From Thioalkalivibrio sp. (lineage in GTDB: Bacteria > Pseudomonadota > Gammaproteobacteria > Ectothiorhodospirales > Ectothiorhodospiraceae): DNA of 24,724 nucleotides. The stretch lies in assembly GCA_003555285.1 (NCBI GenBank), contig PWGH01000156.1:1-24724 (forward strand). Direction: 5' to 3'. The position numbers and the translations under genes were made by a program. Position 1 is the stretch's first letter, and each line of letters begins with the position of its first letter. The notes beneath the pieces were generated by a model that did not search any database, had not been told where the DNA came from, and saw only the letters and a list, made by a program, of their open reading frames with translations. Shown here piece after piece: positions 23,397-24,724 of this stretch.

Positions 23397-23797
23397 GTGT
23401 CCCCCTCCTTGCGTATGAAACGTCGAATGGTGCGGCGTTCGCGCTTGTCCGGGCGCCGGTCGGGACCGGCGTCGCCGCGTTGCTGCCGCCGCTGCTCGCG
23501 TTCGGCCTCGCGTCGAGCCAGACTCGCCGGGGTCTCGGCATAGAGTTGCTGTGCCTCGGCAGCCGGACGGCGGCGCTCATGAATGCCGAGCACCTCGACC
23601 TCGAAAACCTCCTGGCCGCGCTGCACCGTCAGCCGGTCCCCGGGGTGCACCTTCCGGGCCGGCTTGCAGCGCTCGCCGTTTACGTGCACTTTGCCTCCTG
23701 CAACCGCCTCGGTGGCCAGGGAGCGGGTCTTGAAGAAGCGCGCCGCCCAAAGCCACTTGTCGATGCGCAACGCCGCTTCGGATTCAGTGACCGTCAT
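23393..23797 (-). CDS. hslR: Ribosome-associated heat shock protein Hsp15 (S4 domain)
   Basis: Hsp15 binds free 50S subunits carrying a nascent chain and helps recycle stalled subunits after heat shock. The 134-residue protein has an S4 RNA-binding domain at about residues 10-65 ([19 protein letters not shown], then [20 protein letters not shown]). A strongly basic coiled tail follows ([14 protein letters not shown] to [10 protein letters not shown]), as in E. coli HslR. It is the first gene of the leftward operon and is divergent from the GST gene with a 56-base gap. No strong ribosome site is seen before the ATG at 23797. Confidence 0.93.
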   Translation of the reverse strand: MTVTESEAALRIDKWLWAARFFKTRSLATEAVAGGKVHVNGERCKPARKVHPGDRLTVQRGQEVFEVEVLGIHERRRPAAEAQQLYAETPASLARREAEREQRRQQRGDAGPDRRPDKRERRTIRRFIRKEGDT

Positions 23798-23853
23798 GAC
23801 CGGTGCCCGGCGTATCCACCGAGGATCGAATCCACCCGCCTTCCGGAGGTCCC

Positions 23854-24546
23854 ATGGCCCTGCCCCATCTGCATCTGATCAGCTTTCCGCTGTGTCCCTT
23901 CGTGCAGCGTAGCGTGATCACACTGAAACACAAGAACGTTCCCTTCGAGTTGACCTTCATCAACATTAAGGAGCCCCCGGCGTGGTTCCTGGAGCAATCC
24001 CCGACTGGCAAGGTGCCCCTGCTGCTGGTCGACGAAAAGACCGCGCTCTTCGAATCCGCGGTGATCAGCGAATACATCGACGAGATCACCCCGCCGCCGC
24101 TGCTGCCGCAGGATCCGCTGGAACGCGCCCAGGACCGGGCCTGGATCGCCTTTGCCTCCGACCAGATCATGAACTGCCACCGCTGGATGACCGCGCCGAC
24201 CGAGGACGCCTTCCAGCAGGCGCGCGAAGAGGCGGCTAAGGGGCTGCGACAACTGGAAGGGCAGTGCCAGGCTGCGCCGTTCTTTCGGGGCGCGGGTTTC
24301 TCGCTGCTGGATGCCACCGTCGCACCACTGCTGATGCGCTACACCCTGCTCGAGGATGCGGACAGCCCCTGGCAACCGGAGACCTATCCGCTGCTCGCGC
24401 GCTGGTGGGCACACCTGTCCGAACGGCCCGAGGTCCGGGATTCGATCCCCGAGATCTTTCACGAACGCCTGCTCGGATTCCTGCAGGGTCAGGACGGTTT
24501 CGCCGGGCCGCGTTTGGCGGCCGCCTTCGCGGCGCGCGGCCACTGA
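23854..24546 (+). CDS. Glutathione S-transferase family protein (omega-like, active-site Cys)
   Basis: A 230-residue cytosolic GST. The N-terminal thioredoxin fold carries [13 protein letters not shown] with Cys14 in the CPF motif of omega/dehydroascorbate-reductase-type GSTs. It is followed by the cis-Pro loop GKVPLLL and the glutathione gamma-Glu site [13 protein letters not shown] helical C-terminal domain follows (about residues 90-215). The Cys rather than Tyr or Ser predicts thiol-transfer or reductase chemistry instead of classical conjugation. The ATG at 23854 has GGAGG 5 bases upstream, so an earlier in-frame ATG at 23803 is rejected. The 3' end overlaps the convergent ycgN-like gene. 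Confidence 0.9.
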   Translation: MALPHLHLISFPLCPFVQRSVITLKHKNVPFELTFINIKEPPAWFLEQSPTGKVPLLLVDEKTALFESAVISEYIDEITPPPLLPQDPLERAQDRAWIAFASDQIMNCHRWMTAPTEDAFQQAREEAAKGLRQLEGQCQAAPFFRGAGFSLLDATVAPLLMRYTLLEDADSPWQPETYPLLARWWAHLSERPEVRDSIPEIFHERLLGFLQGQDGFAGPRLAAAFAARGH

Positions 24547-24724
24547 CCGGGCCAGTCGACGACGAAGTCGACCCACGGCAGGTCGGGTGCCGCGTCCTCG
24601 CTGACCACCCGGCCGGCCACCGAAACGCGTGCCTCGCGCACGCTCGCGGCATCGCCCGAGAGCAGCGGGTGCCACGCCGGCAGGGGCTCGCCCCGATGGC
24701 GCAGCCGGTAGGCGCAGGTCGGCG
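24489..24724 (-). CDS. UPF0260/YcgN-like protein, C-terminal part (start outside window)
   Basis: The last 77 codons of a gene entering from the right edge. The segment [21 protein letters not shown], then [19 protein letters not shown] and a Trp/Asp-rich end, matches the C-terminal half of E. coli YcgN closely ([20 protein letters not shown]). YcgN proteins carry an N-terminal cysteine cluster thought to bind metal; that part is not in the window. The stop at 24491-24489 lies 58 bases inside the convergent GST gene, because the protein has about 17 extra residues after the family's usual end ([13 protein letters not shown]). Confidence 0.85.
   Translation of the reverse strand, partial: [77 protein letters not shown]

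Overview
The window is a GC-rich stretch of a bacterial chromosome with dense, ordinary housekeeping gene order. A gammaproteobacterium is the best guess. The folK - deoxynucleoside kinase - panB - panC cluster behind pcnB, the hslR gene, the E. coli-like ArfB, YcgN and PanD sequences and a BetT-type choline carrier all point that way. BetT suggests a salt-exposed or halotolerant lifestyle, for example Chromatiales/Ectothiorhodospiraceae-like, but the genus is inference. There is no tRNA, rRNA, transposase, integrase, prophage or CRISPR array.

Layout. 1-3509 (minus): an ABC exporter, ATPase then FtsX-type permease then the start of an HlyD-type adaptor. 3607-3697: a pair of inverted REP-like elements. 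3745-5168 (minus): arfB (ribosome rescue), a membrane-anchored or secreted guanyl-specific RNase of the barnase/RNase Sa family, and an overlapping barstar-like inhibitor. 5409-6344 (plus): a PfkB-family adenosine-kinase-like gene behind a hairpin-rich leader. 6447-7893: a DUF3617 secreted protein and a divergent GDSL/SGNH esterase lipoprotein. 7945-9927 (minus): BetT. 10191-11078 (plus): an unrecognised exported protein with RGD-containing repeats and an odd frame signal. 11135-13417 (minus): DUF938 methyltransferase and pgi. 13454-13538: four tandem 17-bp repeats plus a degenerate fifth, between divergent pgi and glgA. 13606-18102 (plus): glgA and ppc. 18246-23797 (minus): hslR, Nudix hydrolase, pcnB, folK, deoxynucleoside kinase, panB, panC, panD, tightly packed with stop/start overlaps. 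23854-24546 (plus): an omega-like GST. 24489-24724 (minus): the 3' part of a ycgN-like UPF0260 gene.

How genes work together. pgi, glgA and ppc sit around central carbon and glycogen metabolism. panB, panC and panD give all the pantothenate-specific steps except ketopantoate reduction. folK supplies folate biosynthesis, and the adenosine-kinase-like protein and deoxynucleoside kinase are salvage enzymes. The RNase/barstar pair is a self-protected toxin-type module next to a ribosome-rescue factor.

No clear undescribed multi-gene system is visible. The best candidates for new biology are the 17-bp tandem array before glgA, the RGD-repeat orphan, the structured leader before the kinase, the 13-bp hairpin directly before ppc, and the RNase/barstar/ArfB neighbourhood. 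No gene-free stretch exceeds 300 bases; the longest gaps (about 235-271 bases) are described in the feature list.
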